DNA of 64,000 bases. Source: Ilex aquifolium (lineage: Eukaryota; Streptophyta; Magnoliopsida; Aquifoliales; Aquifoliaceae). Location: the NCBI GenBank assembly GCA_951799425.1, contig OX637398.1, positions 4,397,501-4,461,500 on the forward strand, written 5' to 3'. Position 1 is the stretch's first letter; every line of letters starts with the position of its first letter. Under the pieces are notes generated by a model that was not told where the DNA came from, made no database searches, and saw nothing but the letters and a program-made list of their open reading frames with translations. Both the position numbers and the translations under genes were made by a program. Below are positions 26,101 through 38,096 of this stretch, in pieces.

Positions 26101-28218
26101 AGGAAATTGAACATACCCAACAGAATCAATATCAGCAGGCACAAAATCTGCAATACCAGTGTAACAAGTATAGCCTGAGTATGTGGCTTCCCGCTCTCCA
26201 AACAAATTTTTCCTTACCTATTCAAAAATTAACCACAATCAAACATTTTCAAGGTTGGGGGAAAACTGAATGTAGATTTTGAATCACACTGTCCAACAGG
26301 AAAGATAAATTTTCTAATTTTTTCACCATTTGATTAATTACTCCATATAGCTTTAAATAGTGAAATCTAGCAGAGCATTTGGATGAACTACCAGAAAGAT
26401 TAGGAAAAATTGATCAACTAGAAATCTTTGACCATTTTGTTTATAGAGTTTACCAGATAAATGTTTATCAGTTATCACAAAGTTATCATGTGTCCATACC
26501 CGAAGATACAAGTAATGTGCGATTCCAGTGAAGATTGCACACATACACAGAGTACAGAAACCTACCTTTGACCATATTCCATCAGCACCAATAAGAATGT
26601 CACCCTTATAACGCTGTCCATTCTCAAGAATCACAGTAACCTAAACTTGGAAAATGGAAAAAACCAAAAATTAAAAGTTAATTATCTAATGCATGTTCAA
26701 AAGGAAGAAGATACAGAAGTGCTGAAAAATGTATTTATTCTATCGTGGGGTGGAGCAAGGGGGTTCACAGCTCAAATTACCTTTTCACCATCATCCTCAA
26801 AGTTCACTACGTTGCTTTCATTCATAATAATATCCTCTCCAACAGCATGAGCCAGGATTTGTTGCAAAGTCATGCGGCTTATAACTCTTGTGACTGGAAG
26901 CCCCCGTTCAACTGCAGGAGTGAATGTATCAAACTTGATGTACCTGATAACCAACTAGAAATTATTATAGGTAATTGGGTTCTTATAGAAACATGATTTT
27001 ATTCAAGAAAAAATAGCTACACTAATACCAGTATTGTCTAAAGAATCTAAAGTAATTCAATGTTAAATTTGCAAAATTTCTAGTACTGCCAAAACTCTAT
27101 AAATTTCTATTTACACGGAGAAATGAAACATGTCAACAATGACCAGCATCCTCCAAATCTCAAACAGAAAACATACATTAGTATATTACAAATTTCAAAA
27201 GAAAATCATAAGCCAACTTGTTTGCATCTCTGTGCATTCTATACAAACCCATAGGTGCCCAGATCCTCCCTTCCCCCCCCCCCCCAAAAAAAAAAAAAAA
27301 AAACAAATATAAATATATATAATTAGAGGACAAAAATTAAAGAAACAATTACACTTTTTCAAGCCTGAAGTTTCACCTGATTCTTACTTAGTCTAAATAC
27401 AATCAATTCAGTCCAATCAACACGTTAGTTAAATTTTTCACAGCAAAACGCAGAGGTGCATCACGCGTAAGCATCATAGACAAATTGGAGAGTATTATTT
27501 ATCAAATTTTGGCAGAATTCAATGATTGGAAGAAATTACCAACCAAAATAAGGATTAAAGTGGGTATCATCCTAAACTTTGGGGATTAAAATGTGTAATT
27601 AAAAGTACAAAATAGACCCAATTTTTCTTATGTTTCTGAAAAAAATAAAACACCCCAGTTGAAGGACAAACAGAAAACATCTTACCAATTGCCGGAAATA
27701 CCATCAACCAACCCATTAATCCGATCACCGGTAATACAGCCAACCTTCATTATCTCATCGGCAACGTCCATATCAATAGCTTCCAAAGCAGCCAGTGCGT
27801 TACTCTGAACCTGAATTGGGCCTCTGTACTGTCCCTCACCTCTAACTGCACTCAAGTCCTTCTCAAAGACCACCACCTCAAACCCCTTCCTCTTCGCCGC
27901 CAACGCGAAAACCAACCCTCCAATCCCACCACCCGCCACAAGTATCTTTAAATTCTTTGGCGGCGGAGAAGAAGACCCATCAGTTCCGTCACCACCGCTT
28001 TGTGTAGATGGCGAAGACGGTGGTGCTTCAGTTACCGTGGCTTTCACCTTAAATTTCTTCTTCATTGGCCAACTTTCTTTGCCTCTGATGTAGTTCTTGT
28101 AGTGCACAGAAGGGAAGAACTCTGGTGAGAAGTGTTTGGAAATTTGAAATGGGAAGTGGGCTCTTGAAAGAAATGGTGTTGATGGGTTAATTGAATTGTG
28201 AACGACAGTTGAAGCCAT
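20129..28218 (-). CDS. ZEP: Zeaxanthin epoxidase, 16 exons, intact
   Basis: Plastid FAD enzyme converting zeaxanthin via antheraxanthin to violaxanthin (xanthophyll cycle, ABA synthesis; Arabidopsis ABA1). Exons: 28218-27686, 26943-26781, 26640-26566, 26217-26117, 25996-25881, 25158-24947, 24583-24492, 22959-22845, 22741-22638, 22046-22001, 21870-21806, 21699-21613, 21003-20949, 20853-20765, 20632-20545, 20212-20129. All boundaries are GT/AG, phases close, total 2,025 nt (674 aa), normal for the family. A Ser/Thr-rich transit peptide (about 1-60) is followed by the FAD-binding VAGGGIGGLVFALAAKRKGF (94-113), GDILIGADGIWSK, and the FAD/ribityl motif GRVTLLGDSIHAMQPNLGQG. A C-terminal FHA domain follows (HAKISYKDGAFF, DLRSEHGTWIT). 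Intron 7 holds a copia relic in antisense. Intron 1 has a C/A homopolymer run near 27280. No defect seen. Confidence 0.96.
23185..24332 (+). mobile_element. Ty1/copia LTR-retrotransposon relic in ZEP intron 7
   Basis: A fossil element, antisense to ZEP. Visible parts are the end of a 5' LTR (to 23297), a primer-binding-site-like stretch complementary to initiator Met tRNA (23298-23309), the copia RNase H region (about 23480-23960), a purine-rich tract and a 3' LTR (23972-24332). The two LTR ends share a degenerate stretch of about 65 bases ending in CTAACA. Most of the internal coding region is missing and the copy is broken. The divergence between the LTR ends suggests an old insertion. Confidence 0.8.
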
Positions 28219-28940
28219 TTTAATTCAGTTCGAGTTCTGGTAATTGAGATTCAGAATGAAGATACAGTTTGGGAAGAGGAAGTTAGCGTCTGCTTTCTGT
28301 GCTTGATTTTTTCCCAATGGGTAAGAAATGTAAACACAGAGAAATAGAGGGAGAGAGAGAGAGTGATGGTGGTTGTGGTTGTGGTTGTGGTTGTGGGGTA
28401 ACAAGGATTAGGAGCCAATCCATGAATGTGAAGCTTCAGATGTGCTGCACCAAAGATGGAGATGCTGAAGCCATGTGGCACTCTGTAGCTGCGCCACCTG
28501 CACTAATCAACTGGCTAAAATCTTTCACAGGCGTCAATAATCTGTGTGGTCGTTACTTAAACTTTTCTTTCTTTGTATTATCACATAAAAAAAAAATCCA
28601 ACCAAATCCTTCAGAGAAAACATAAATTTTGTAACTAACAAATTTTGAGTTTAGTCTTAATAAAATTTAATTATAATAAAATTAATAAGTTAATTTTACT
28701 TAATTAATGAATTAATATAAATCCAATTAGATAGACACAATTTTTTTTTTTTAATGCAAGGTGATCAAGTTTGCGCCGACTACTTCCTTAAATTCAGCGA
28801 TCGGCTACCGTAATTTGAATTGGGTTAGAGCATGTCTTTAGAGGGACAAATGTAGCTAACCCTTAGGAATGGCTCTCCCTGCTATTTCAAGTGGTATCAA
28901 AAAATTCAAATTGGATAGTTGAATCCTACGCGTTGTCTCG
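28219..28940. other. ZEP 5' leader, promoter region and flank
   Basis: No other gene seen. A minus-strand ORF at 28251-28481 lies in the leader region, but its Thr run merely translates the microsatellite. Confidence 0.5.
28366..28397. repeat. GGTTGT-type microsatellite in the ZEP 5' leader or promoter
   Basis: About five tandem GGTTGT/GGTGGT units lie 150 bases upstream of the ZEP start codon. Confidence 0.85.
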
Positions 28941-29209
28941 ACACTCTAACCAATAAATACAGCACGAGTGCAATACGACACGGCTCATTGTCAATCTTAC
29001 TCCACTTTTTTTCTCGATTTTGTTTTTTATTTGAAATTTATGGACTTATTAAATTGGTGAAGTGGAGAATATACACTCTATCTAACCTATAAATACAGCA
29101 CGAGTGCAATACGAGACGGCTCATTGTCAATCTTACTCCACTTTTTTTCTCGATTTTGTTTTTTATTTGAAATTTATGGACTTATTAAATTGGTGAAGTG
29201 GAGAATATT
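28941..29209. repeat. 136-bp direct tandem duplication
   Basis: Two adjacent units with a period of 136 bases (for example ATAAATACAGCACGAGTG at 28953 and again at 29089). They are nearly identical, differing by one base in the centre and by small changes at the junction. Non-coding; a recent local duplication. Confidence 0.9.
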
Positions 29210-29410
29210 ATGTGAGCAAATAAAAAATTTATAAAATGTGTTGCCTTGTGTAGTTGAAACTCGCACCAAAATTAAGGGTCATCATCATTCATGTTTATCC
29301 CTTTAAAAAAATCAGTCAATAAATGAATGGAATTTTGCAACCATAAAGCATGTGACTTTTTTTTTTTAATAATAATAATAATTAAATAGGTCTTACCAAT
29401 AAGTATTCTA

Positions 29411-32300
29411 TAATTTTTTTTTTGGTGCATAGGAAAAGTCCAAAGGGTTATCTAAACCCCCTAGCAAAAGAAATACATGAAAGGTCATTCAAAAGAAGCT
29501 GTCCCAACACAGGCGGTGGGACGTCCAAAAACACAAAAGAGTCCTGTTGTAACCCTCTCAGGCTTGCCATCTTATCAGCACAAAAATTTCCTTCTCTCAG
29601 TGTATGACGAATGGGGGTATAAGTCAACCCCATTATAAGCTTGCAGTTGGCAATGATATTCCTTTCGGGGTGGAGGTCCTCCAACCTAGCAGTAATTAGG
29701 TTGAGGGCATCCAAAGAGTCAGTCTCCATAATCACCTTCTTGAGGTTCTTTGATTGTATGATCTTGAGGCCCTGGTAGATCGCCCACAGTTCGGCTTGAA
29801 GACTCGTGGAGTCCTTAAGCTTTCCGTAGAAACCTGACTGCCATCTCCCTTGATCATTCCTAAGCAGTCCACCTATAGCAGCTGAGCCCGGGTTCCCTTT
29901 CGAGCTACCATCCACATTTATCTTCATCCAACCTGCAGGAGGGAAGGACCAACCAATGAGTTTGGGAGGATTAGGAATTTCGCTGGTATGGTATTCATTA
30001 AAAGCATTAGATGAGTCCCGAGCCAGTGTCCAAACTTTTTTAGCAATGATTTGTGGGGGGGTTTTAGTGTTACCCAAACATTCTTGATTCCTATCTTTCC
30101 CGATGTTCCATAATAGAGAAGCAAAAAGAATGGGCCACTTCACTCCTCTCCAGCAAATATTCTTCCTAGCTTCATAGTTCTTAATGAGCCAATTATGGAG
30201 GTCCAAAGATTGGTCAAGGTGGAGATCTTTCCTTTTAAGGAAGGAGCCCCAAACTAGGCCAGCTTTTGGACAATCTCTCATGATATGAATTGTGCTTTCA
30301 TTGTGAGCCCTACATCTGTCACAAGAAGGATCATTCGTGAGGTTTCTTGTGAACCTTAGGGAGTTAGAAATGAGTTTGTCACTTTGGACCAACCACAGAA
30401 AGTGCTTAAGTTTCTGTGGTACCCCAAGCTTCCATAGCCAATTCCAATTAAAACCATGCTGATGACTTGGATTAGGTTCAGTGATCCAGTTATAAACAGA
30501 TTTAATAGAGAAAATGCCATTACTTGTAAGACCCTAGGATGGGGAGTCTTTATGGGAGCCTTCCAGAGGCAGTGGAGAGTACAGGAGATCAATGACAATG
30601 TTAGAGGGAAGGTACATACCTGCTTTCTGGATATTCCAGTTACCTGTGGGGCTTATGATCTCTGCCACTGTGCTGTTGGGGTCAGCAGATGGAGGAATCT
30701 GCATCCTGTTATGAATTGGGCTATCACCTGTCCACCAATCATTCCACAAAGAGACTTTTGAGCCATTACCAATGAGCCATTTTGTATTCTCCTTCACAAT
30801 ATGTCTAGTTTTTAACAAAGCTCTCCAAATTGGAGAAGCATTAGATTTAGGTGACCAATCATTTGAGGAGGGATTCATGTACTTATTTTTGACCACTTCA
30901 ACCCATAAAGACTTACTTTCTGAATGCAATTTCCAACCCAGTTTAGAAAGGACAGCTAGGTTGTTTTCCCTACATTTCCTCAAACCTAGTCCCCCGAACT
31001 TCTTAGGGGAGCAAACAGTGTCCCATTTAATCAAGTGAACCTTTTTCTTTTCATCAGTATCCCCCCAAAGGAAATTCCTGTTAAACCTATCCATTCTATC
31101 ACATATGGATTGGGGTAACCAAGAGGTTTGCATAGTGTAGGTTGGAATGGTTGAGGAAACAGCTTGCACTAGAGTATTCCTCCCTGCCAATGAAAGGTTC
31201 TTACTTTTCCACCCACTCAATTTCTTTTGAACATTGTTAATCAAAGAGTTATAGTGATCCTTACTTACTCTCTTATGAATGATAGGGATACCTAAATATT
31301 TTCCTAGGTCTTCAGTGCATGTGATGCCACTTCTCCTTCCAAGCTGAAGTGCATGGCTCTTAGAAATATTGGGAGAAAAGTAGACTCTAGACTTTGACAT
31401 GCTTACTTTTTGGCCAGTGATAGAGCAAAAATCATCCAACACAGCTTTAACCATGTCACAATCTTTTTCTGTAGCCCTAGAGAAGAGGATGATGTCATCA
31501 GCAAAGAGGAGATGAGTAATGACAGGACCTTTTCTAGAGGTTTTGATGCCTCTCCATAAACCTTTATCAATTTTATTTTGAATGATCTGCCCAAGTTTCT
31601 CCATACACAGAGTAAATAAGTAGGGTGACAGTGGGTCACCTTGTCTAAGTCCTCTTCTAGGGTTAATGGTATCCAAAGGGGATCCATTCCATAAGATCGA
31701 GAGGGAGGAACTTGTCACACAGCTCATAATCAAGTTAATCCAAGAAAGGGGAAAATTAAAATCAATCAACGTTTGGTGAAGGAAAGGCCAGCTTACTCTA
31801 TCATAAGCTTTTTCAAGGTCGATTTTAATAACCATCCCTCCATTTTTACCTTTTCTTTTCCTAAGTGAGTGAATAATTTCCTGGGTGACAATAACATTAT
31901 CAATGGTTTGACGCCCAGGAATGAAACTACTTTGGAAAGGAGAGATAAGCTTATCAAGAAAGGGTCTAAGTCTTGAGACCAGCAATTTAGACACTATTTT
32001 ATAGCTAACGTTACACAGGCTTATGGGTCTAAACTGTGAAGGTAAGGAGGGATTATCAATCTTAGGAATAAGAGCGATCCAAGTTTTATTAATATCCCCC
32101 GGGCATTTTTTACTACTGATGATGTCTTTAATTTGATTGCACACTGAGTCCCCAATAACATCCCAGTATCTTTGGTAAAAAACAGCTTGAAGTCCATCAG
32201 GTCCTGGAGATTTATGGGATTTAATACTAAAAACAGCTTTTTTAATTTCAAAGTCCATAACCTGGGTTTCAAGTCCTATAAGCCAATTAAACAACAAGTG
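29411..32300 (-). mobile_element. L1-type LINE, 5'-truncated
   Basis: Minus-strand non-LTR element ending in a poly-A tail (T run at 29411-29421). The reverse transcriptase begins near 32260 (KSPGPDGLQAVFYQRYW) and includes FRPISLCNVSYKIVSKLL, DLEKAYDRVSW, RRGLRQGDPLSPYLF and the catalytic HLLFADDIILFS. A zinc-binding RT-associated domain and a plant-type RNase H (WMKINVDGSSKGNPG, METDSLDAL) follow. The endonuclease and ORF1 are missing. RT and RNase H ORFs share one frame and are separated by a single TAG at 30534-30536, at a position where related elements usually have Trp. Otherwise the frame is open for about 2.8 kb, so the insertion is fairly young. I could not confirm a target-site duplication. 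Confidence 0.92.
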
Positions 32301-33563
32301 CTATGTCATATGTGACGTTTAGTTTTTGATAAAAGTAAACAAACCTCTTGTCTCTTTACAATGGTTGGTATCTTAAATTATATTAAACAACAAAATCAAG
32401 GGTTTTACCATCTTAAAAAACTCAAATTCAGTGGCCACGATCCTGGTGGGTTTGTTGCGTTGGGGAAAGATCATTGGCGATGGTGATGGTGATCTTAAAG
32501 GATACCTCAATTCGTAACATGGACGAATTATAAATTTAAATGTTTTGAATTTAAATTTTGACAACTCTTTGAAGTCACGTCTTGAGAAATGTATTCCTCA
32601 TGAATACCTTAGTTATAACATAGATGATCTGCTTTTTTATCATACCAAAAAGAGAGGTGCACGTAAACTGACCCGAATACTCCTAATCGTTAGTAGTTAG
32701 CTGGGGCCCACATTTCGATAAATACATACTCAAATTTTTAATAAAGAGATTCCACCATTCTTTAAAGATCTAAATGGTCATATTTTACCATTTTTAAAAT
32801 TTGAGTTTGTCATCATTTAAATTTGGGGTTTTCTTCCTTTAAATTTGAGTTTCCCTATTGGAGATTTCTAATACTAAATCAAGTTTTTTTTTACTCAAAT
32901 TTGGGTAAGGGTATGAATCTCTATTGAAGATAGTCTTAAGACACGTTTGGATGACAATAACCTTAATTGAGAATGAGTATCTCATTTTATTAATGAGTTA
33001 CGGGTTTCAATTGTTATGATAATCTCATATTTAATGTTTGGTTATTGTCAATAATTTAGTGTAAGAATTAATGTCATTGTCAAATTATTTTAGTAAAGAA
33101 CTTAATTTTAAAAAGGAGATTGTTTTTAAGAAGAGAGTTTAATTTTTGAAATGAAGTTAATTTGAAGAAAGAACATCATTTTGAAATTTTTATACTTTTT
33201 ATAGAATATTCAATCAATGTAGATTTGCGATTACTATTATTAGCCATGAGTTTAAGATATTTACCATTATTAAGAATTCGATTACGATAATAATTTTATT
33301 CCCAATTTAAATTACTAAATAATTAATTATATAAACATAATAATCTAAATAATACACTCTATCGTATTGTTGAGTTGATTATTGTGTAAACTAATTTTGA
33401 TCATCAGTTTTTTATTTCACCAATCCTGAAGGAATAATACCAGCAAGACTCATATTTGGATAAACTTTCCTATTTAGTTTCAACAAAAACTTATACCGAA
33501 AATGAAACTTGTCGGGTATACATTTCTAGCACTTCCCATAGACCAGCGAGGGAGCAGCAAAAT
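32301..33563. other. Intergenic, no gene seen
   Basis: AT-rich. The stretch at about 32940-33370 has the look of a MITE (GTTTGGATGACAATAACC and mirrored AT-rich arms), but no clean inverted ends were found. Confidence 0.45.
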
Positions 33564-33847
33564 TAGGGGTGTCAGTGAACGGGGTTGGGCGTGGGGAGTA
33601 GTCTCTTCTCTCGTACTCATTTTTAAAATATTCGTCAAATTCTTAGTCCACTCATGTTAGCGACAAAATTTTAATCCCCGTCTCCATACCCCCACATCCC
33701 CACCATAACAATTAATTTCTATGATTTTAAGAAAAAAAAAATCATAAAACCTCACAAATGAATCTGTAAAGAAGGATGAAAACTCATATAACAAATGGAT
33801 CAAACATAAACTCACATAAATAATTTATCTATCTATATCTATATCTA

Positions 33848-34374
33848 TCTATATAATAAAGTAACTTACAATTCAAATTTCAAAAGATAAACAAAATGAT
33901 TTTTGCTATTCGCGGTTCAAATCGCTTTAAATTTTACTTTAAAGTTAATTTAACGGCTAATATTAACACCTTAAATTTAATAGGAAAATAGGCCCTTAAG
34001 GGTGTGTTTGGAATGACTTTTTAAAAATATTTCTAGAAATTATTTCTCATAAGTACTTTAAAAAAAAAATAGTGTTTGAAACCGCTCCACCACTACCTCT
34101 ACCACCACCACCCCACCACCACTACCTCTACCACCACCACCGCCGCCGCCACCGATGCCATCGCCGCCACCACTACTACCACCGCCACCACGGTCATTGC
34201 CACCCACCACAACCATCACCTCTCACCTCTCACCTCTCACCTCCACTACAATCGATGTTTAAATTCATTTATCTCTCCTCTATATTTGTGATTTGATTTT
34301 GGATATAAATACAAATATGTTTATTGTTTATCATTTTTTATTATTCTATGCCTTCAGGCACAGACAATAACTAG
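33848..34374 (+). mobile_element. Short non-autonomous Helitron H2
   Basis: 527 bp. The 5' end TCTATATAATAAAGTAACTT matches H1 (11606). The 3' hairpin TGCC-ttca-GGCA (34349-34360) is followed by CAGACAATAACTAG and T. It is inserted 20 bases inside the 5' end of the outer Helitron; the outer 5' sequence resumes at 34375 with TATTATTATAAAATGTC. A CCACCACC-rich tract (about 34086-34210) fills the middle. Confidence 0.78.
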
Positions 34375-35267
34375 TATTATTATAAAATGTCAATAAAAGT
34401 GAAAATTTTTTGATTGACTATAATAACCTCAACAAAATAACTAATGTTAATATTATCCTTCTCCATTTAAGTTTCTTATTTTACCAAAACACAATTATAT
34501 TATTTCAATAACGGTTAAATTTATGGCTTTAAGGAGTCTCACAATAATGCTTTAAAATACCAGCCCTTTCACATGCCAAGTAGCTCTATCCATCGGCCTC
34601 AGAGCATATGATCATCAATGACCAAGACCCTGGCTTTTATGAGCCCACATTATTTGATCTAGGGGTTAAGCAGCAAAGGGACTTTTGAGTTGCCCGCGAA
34701 GAAGATGATTAGCTCCAACAATTCAGTTCAAGCTCCTCTTATTTGATCTTATATCACACTTCTCATAAGCAGTGGAAACTTAAGACGTTATCTCTTTGTG
34801 GCTGATCCAGCCTTTCCATTTACCAACTCTATCAGAAACTTTTGAGATTAAAGATGTAGACTGTAGAGTGACTAAAGAAAAGCTTATCAGTAGGACAAAC
34901 CCACACCAAGGTGTTTTTCCAAATCTCCTCATCTTTTCCTATTGAAGTTATTACTCTTGAATTCTTCTGACATTCGTGGTTTTTGTTGTGATTTTAATTG
35001 TTCAAAAATTTGATCATCTCAAAGAAAAGATGGTCTCAATTTCATCATTCAACTGTCAAAGTGTTTATTGAGGTTAAATATTCTATTTTTATCGTTTTCG
35101 ATGATATGCTCTCTGAAAATTTCATTTTCACCACCCACGCCAGTATCTCTGCCACCGATACCGACATGGGTACACTTTTTTCTTAGTTTCTTTGTGATGC
35201 ATTACGATTCATAGTAAGATACTCATATTTATTTCAGGATGTTGAAAATTAATGATATATATCTATA

Positions 35268-36544
35268 TCTATACTAGTATAAAATGTCAACAAAAGTAAA
35301 AAATATTTGATTGACTGTTATGTCCCTATAAAAAATATTAAAGCCAAATATTAATAATACTATATCCATATATATTTTTTATCCAATATTAATTAAATAT
35401 TTCAAATGACCCTTCATATACTTATGTATATCTATATCTATACCATATATAAGTGTCAACTAATTAACAAAACATTTGATTTTCTATTTTAACCCTAATT
35501 AATATTATAAAATCGTTTTTATCCTTAACCTAATAATAACTGTTTTAACTTTTTGTCTTCTAGATTAAATATTTGTAATCCAATATAATTGCTTCATAAC
35601 TTTTAGAATTCCAGAGGACTATTCATCAGCTTAGTTACGGTAGATGGAGTATCCAGACAACTCAATGGCAAGTAGTTTTATAGCAAGTTTGGGCTAACCT
35701 GAAAGGGGATTTACATATTGCCTTAAAATACTGTCCCTTCATTAACACCACTTCCACCGCCCCACCACCACCATCTCCAATCACCACCGTTGTCGCACCT
35801 TACAATAACTACTACTGTCCCACCATCACCCCTACCACTCCCATGACCATCACAACTATCACCACCATCGCCAACTCACCACCGCCACCCCCACCATCGC
35901 CACCACCCCACCTCCACCCCCACCCCACCCTCACTACCCCATCGCCACACACCATCGATTGCTACCATCATCGTTCATGGCCACCACCCACCACCATCGC
36001 CACCAACCACTGTCACCTACCCCATCACACCTACCACCACCACCATCTGTCATCGTCCATTACTGCAGTCACCCACTGTCACCTACCCTCACCACACTTA
36101 TCACTGCCGGCATTAACCACCACCCATCACACTGTCGCCTAGAAGCACCCATCACCACCATCATCACCGCCCACCGTCGTCGTCCCACCACCACCATTGC
36201 CAACCACCATCACCGTCGTCCACCACCACCCACACCCACCACCACCGTTGTCACCCACGGCTGTCACTACCATCATCATCACTCAAAACGCACCACCACC
36301 ATCACTATTGTCACACACGGCTGCTACCACCACCACAGTCGTCGCCTTACACACCACAACCATCACCGTCTCCCACCATCACCACTGTCGCCCACTATCA
36401 TTACCACCGCTCACCCCCATTACAATTGGTGCTTAAATTTCTTTATCTTTCATTTATATTTGTAATTTAATTTTGAGTATAAATACAAATATATTGATCA
36501 TTTTTTTTTATTACTCCGTGCCTTCAGTCACGGGAAATAACTAG
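35268..36544 (+). mobile_element. Helitron H3 with a long CAC/ACC-rich tract
   Basis: The 5' end is TCTATACTAGTATAAAATGT. The 3' hairpin CGTGCCTTCAGTCACG (36517-36532) is followed by GGAAATAACTAG and T. A second 5'-end-like sequence at about 35447 (TCTATACCATATATAAGTGT) could be the true partner or a further nested copy. A tract of about 670 bases (35750-36420) is built of CCACCA/CATCAC units and gives three long but spurious ORFs of H, P and T. Confidence 0.62.
35750..36420. repeat. Strand-asymmetric CCA/CAC-rich low-complexity tract
   Basis: Nearly G-free on the plus strand, with dense CCACCACC and CACCATCA units. A shorter version is in H2. Confidence 0.85.
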
Positions 36545-37540
36545 TATATATATATATGTTGTTTTTCCTCGTAAATGCCAGAACTGTAATGCAACAACTT
36601 ATTACCTATAAGGAACAGTATGCCATTTTTTTTTATAAGAATATAAGATTACTAGGGTGTCTCGTGCAAAATACATTTTTTTTTAATATATGAGAAGAGT
36701 TAGTATGATTAAAATAGTTAAAGTATAAGTTATCGGATCTAAACGATCTGGGCAGTTATTGTGTTTTATATACAGAGGACTATTTGTAGTATTAGACTGA
36801 TATATCATTCATTTGTGTAGCACTCTTATCATTTTTTAAACCAGACCAGTTCCATCTCTTTTTCCTTTGATTGGATTATATCCAATGTTTCGCTTCACTT
36901 ATATATACTATAAAAAATGTACTTATACTATGGTATTATGATTTGCTTGAACGATATTGCCTCATTTGTTCTGACCTTATTCGACTGCTAACAGAATTAG
37001 TAATTAAACTGGTATTGTACATCTTTCTTTTTTCTTTTTTTCCTATGGCGTCATCATCGTTATCAAATAGCTTTTTCCACTCCGACTGTGGTGATGCCCT
37101 CTTAAGCTTTGATTCATCATTTTTAATTGCCTCTAACTTCAACCTTTAGTGCTCCAAACAATTTTATCATTGCACGTGTTTATTTGCACCTACATAAATG
37201 TTGATTATGCCGTAGACGTCAGGATAAATTGATTGTTAGTGTTCAAATGAGTTGAATTTAGAGTTAAGGTTTTGTTTAAAGACCGTTTTAAGGGTTTGTC
37301 AGCATTGTAGATATCAGTTGTTTTGGGTTGTTTGTTGGTGGAATTGTATTGAAGCAAATTTAGAGGATAATTTATTGGCTTTTATGATTTATAAGGTTCT
37401 AATTTTAACATAAGTTTCTTAAAGATTTGTACTTATACTATCTCTAATGTTATATTCACTATCCAATTTTTTATTTTCCTTCCACATGTTTCTTCCGTAA
37501 TTAGTTGGAGAAACCTTTTGTCATCCTTGGTTATTGAGAA

Positions 37541-37898
37541 GTGTAGTTATCAGAATCGGATTGGATATCAAACCACCAGAAGGACTGGATCAATGGTTAA
37601 TTGGTTCAATCGGTGGGTCAAATGGTTGGACCGATCGTATAATAAAAAAATAAAAATTTATAAAACATAATAATTTAACCAAAAATATATATATGAAACA
37701 TGTTTACAATTTATCATACCATAATCTCTCATGATTAAAATATTTATCACCTAAATAAAATTACATCATCCAAATATTATAATCCTTATCAAATCTAAAA
37801 ACACATCATCCAACTAATAAGTCAAAATTAGACTAGTTTAGGGTCCTATTCACCGGTCCGACCAGTCGGTTAGGGTCGGATCCGGTTCTGATAACACT
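37541..37898. mobile_element. MITE with AGTG(T)TATCAGAA-type inverted ends
   Basis: The left end GTGTAGTTATCAGAATCGGA and the reverse complement of the right end (GTGTTATCAGAACCGGATCC) are inverted repeats. 358 bp, AT-rich core, no coding. I could not establish a target duplication. Confidence 0.55.
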
Positions 37899-38096
37899 GC
37901 TGAAAAGCGTTAATCACATAAAATAAAAATTATAATTTAAAACAATTCACGTGTAACGCACGTGTGTACCAACTAGTATAACAAATGTGTGTTGTGTGTG
38001 TGTTGTGTGCAGGTGTGTGTATTGTAGACGAGTGCGTGAAAGAAATAAATACCCCAAATTTGAGTCGATGGTGGGCTATGAAAGAGAGAGGCGGCG

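Larger units (their letters stand above)
33828..37976 (+). mobile_element. Outer Helitron (H-outer) with further Helitrons inside
   Basis: The 5' end starts TCTATC after A (33827). The 3' end is a CACGTG-taacg-CACGTG hairpin (37948-37964), then TGTACCAACTAG followed by T. Removing it restores AATAATTTA|TATAACAAATG, which aligns with the uninterrupted R1 copy at about 5585. That gives direct empty-site support for a Helitron insertion between A and T. Shorter Helitrons at 33848-34374 and about 35268-36544, and a MITE at 37541-37898, lie inside. No Rep/helicase coding seen. Confidence 0.7.

Noticed and set aside
28251-28481. Small protein gene upstream of ZEP (Thr-run ORF)
   Set aside because: The Thr run translates the GGTTGT microsatellite; at most it is a leader ORF of ZEP without supporting evidence.
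32940-33370. MITE with GTTTGGATGACAATAACC start
   Set aside because: No matching opposite end or flanking duplication could be found by eye.
35843-36465. Overlapping ORFs rich in His, Pro and Thr
   Set aside because: Products of the CCA/CAC low-complexity tract in a Helitron; three frames are open at once and none has a domain.
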